From CAZKCI01 sp964551475 (GTDB lineage Bacteria > Auribacterota > Erginobacteria > Erginobacterales > CAZKCI01), in assembly GCA_964551475.1 (NCBI GenBank), contig CAZKCI010000019.1:1-31020 (forward strand): DNA of 31,020 nt, in the 5' to 3' direction. Below, in pieces: positions 30,142 to 31,020 of this stretch. Positions within the stretch are counted from its first letter, which is position 1. The number at the start of each line of letters is the position of its first letter. Both the position numbers and the translations under genes were made by a program. A model generated the notes under the pieces. It was given only the letters and a program-made list of their open reading frames with translations, was not told the DNA's origin and searched no databases.

Positions 30142-31020
30142 CGCTTCCCTCCCGTTACAACCGTTTCTCCGAAGCCGCCCTCTTCATCTACTTCGCCTTC
30201 GTCGCCCTGTTCATAGCGATCTTCCGGAACAGGATCGCGGGCTGGCCGAGCCTGCTCGCCGCCCAGGGCGCCGTCCTGCTCGTCCTGGCGACGGTGGTCA
30301 TGCTCTCCCGGGCCTTCGTCTCCAACCGGTTCCTCTCCTTCGGCCGCGACTGGCTCCCCCTTCCCGCCGTCCTCTTCGGCTACCGGATGATCCATTTTTT
30401 GATCAACTGCGAGCGGAACAGAGGCTTTCTCCCCGACCGGGACTCCCTCCTGATCGGGATCGACCGAATGATCTTCGGCTGCGACCCCACCGTCTGGCTG
30501 GAGCGGATCGCCTCGCCCGGGCTGACGGAGTTGCTCCAGATCGCCTACGCGACCAACTACTTCCTCCCCCTGATTCTGCTCGCGCTCCTCTATCTGAATC
30601 GCCGGCGAATCCCCTTCCAGTTCTCCGTCTTCCTCCTCACCGCGGGCTACCTCCTCTCCTATCTCGGCTACTTCCTGGTCCCCGCCATCGGCCCCCGCTT
30701 CACCCTTGTCCATGCCGGCGAACTCAAGGGCCTCTTCCTCCGCGATACCCTCTGCCGACTCATCTATTTCATGGAGGCCTGCCCGCGGGACTGTTTCCCC
30801 TCCGGTCACACCGAGATTCCCCTGATCACCCTCTACCTCGCCTTCCGTTTCCGCCGGACTCTCTTCTGGATCTACCTTCCGATCGTCGCGCTCCTCGTCT
30901 CCTCCACCGTCTACCTCCGCTACCACTACGTCATCGATGTCCTGGCCGGGGCGTCCCTGGCGGGGGCGGTGATCCTGCTGGGGCGCCTCCTCTACCGGAA
31001 CGGGACGCCGGAAAAAGACC
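30138..31020 (+). CDS. PAP2-superfamily membrane phosphatase (partial)
   Basis: A GTG start overlaps the previous stop (GTGA). 294 codons are present and the frame is still open at the window end. It is polytopic with several membrane helices (AALFIYFAFVALFIAIF, GAVLLVLATVVML, FLPLILLALLYL, VFLLTAGYLLSYLGYFLVP). PAP2 phosphatase motifs are 'GPRF', 'CFPSGHTEIP' (the conserved SGH) and 'YLRYHYVIDVLAGA' (RxxxHxxxD). This family dephosphorylates lipid phosphates, or transfers inositol phosphate in the PAP2_3 branch that this helical layout resembles. The substrate cannot be decided here. Confidence 0.85.
   Translation, partial: MTLPSRYNRFSEAALFIYFAFVALFIAIFRNRIAGWPSLLAAQGAVLLVLATVVMLSRAFVSNRFLSFGRDWLPLPAVLFGYRMIHFLINCERNRGFLPDRDSLLIGIDRMIFGCDPTVWLERIASPGLTELLQIAYATNYFLPLILLALLYLNRRRIPFQFSVFLLTAGYLLSYLGYFLVPAIGPRFTLVHAGELKGLFLRDTLCRLIYFMEACPRDCFPSGHTEIPLITLYLAFRFRRTLFWIYLPIVALLVSSTVYLRYHYVIDVLAGASLAGAVILLGRLLYRNGTPEKD

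Overview
A high-GC stretch of a Gram-negative chromosome, probably from an uncultivated lineage. The Gram-negative call rests on an outer-membrane beta-barrel ending in Phe, two lipoproteins and several secreted proteins. A flavodiiron protein fits an anaerobe or microaerobe. Exactly phased FG-GAP-like repeats and heptamer-phased intergenic repeats recall PVC-like or candidate-phylum MAGs, but no marker here fixes the phylum. I see no rRNA, tRNA, CRISPR array, transposase or phage gene.

Layout. 1-2.25 kb is visibly AT-richer than the rest and carries a DUF2007-like membrane protein, an unknown protein and a DUF4160/HTH toxin-antitoxin pair. It looks like a transferred island. 2.35-9.0 kb holds a 5'-truncated MazF-like gene, RNase D, a secreted protein of unknown family, a DEAD-box helicase with a bidirectional terminator, a nucleotidyltransferase and a DUF2079 membrane protein. 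9.3-12.2 kb is a large NAD-type glutamate dehydrogenase. 12.6-18.3 kb has an NTP_transf_5 nucleotidyltransferase, a lipoprotein, a second larger copy of the secreted family with six exact 40-residue repeats, a sugar isomerase/epimerase and a HEAT-repeat exoprotein behind an RBS-hiding hairpin.

18.5-24.0 kb is the most system-like part. Five minus-strand genes run MtfA-like peptidase > HprK-like kinase > radical SAM/SPASM enzyme > ABC exporter > small HlyD-like membrane protein, with several start/stop overlaps. This resembles a peptide or protein modification-and-export cluster, but no precursor gene is visible. 24.1-31.0 kb holds a BNR propeller with a coiled-coil insertion, a lipoprotein nuclease, an outer-membrane barrel, a zinc-ribbon protein divergent from a flavodiiron protein, a secreted protein and a PAP2-family protein cut by the window end.

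Intergenic structure is unusually rich. There are two families of GTAG-headed palindromes with compensating stem changes (REP/SMAG-like), and their GTAG supplies the stop codon of some neighbouring genes. Nearly every gap also carries its own word repeated in a 7-, 9- or 10-base phase.
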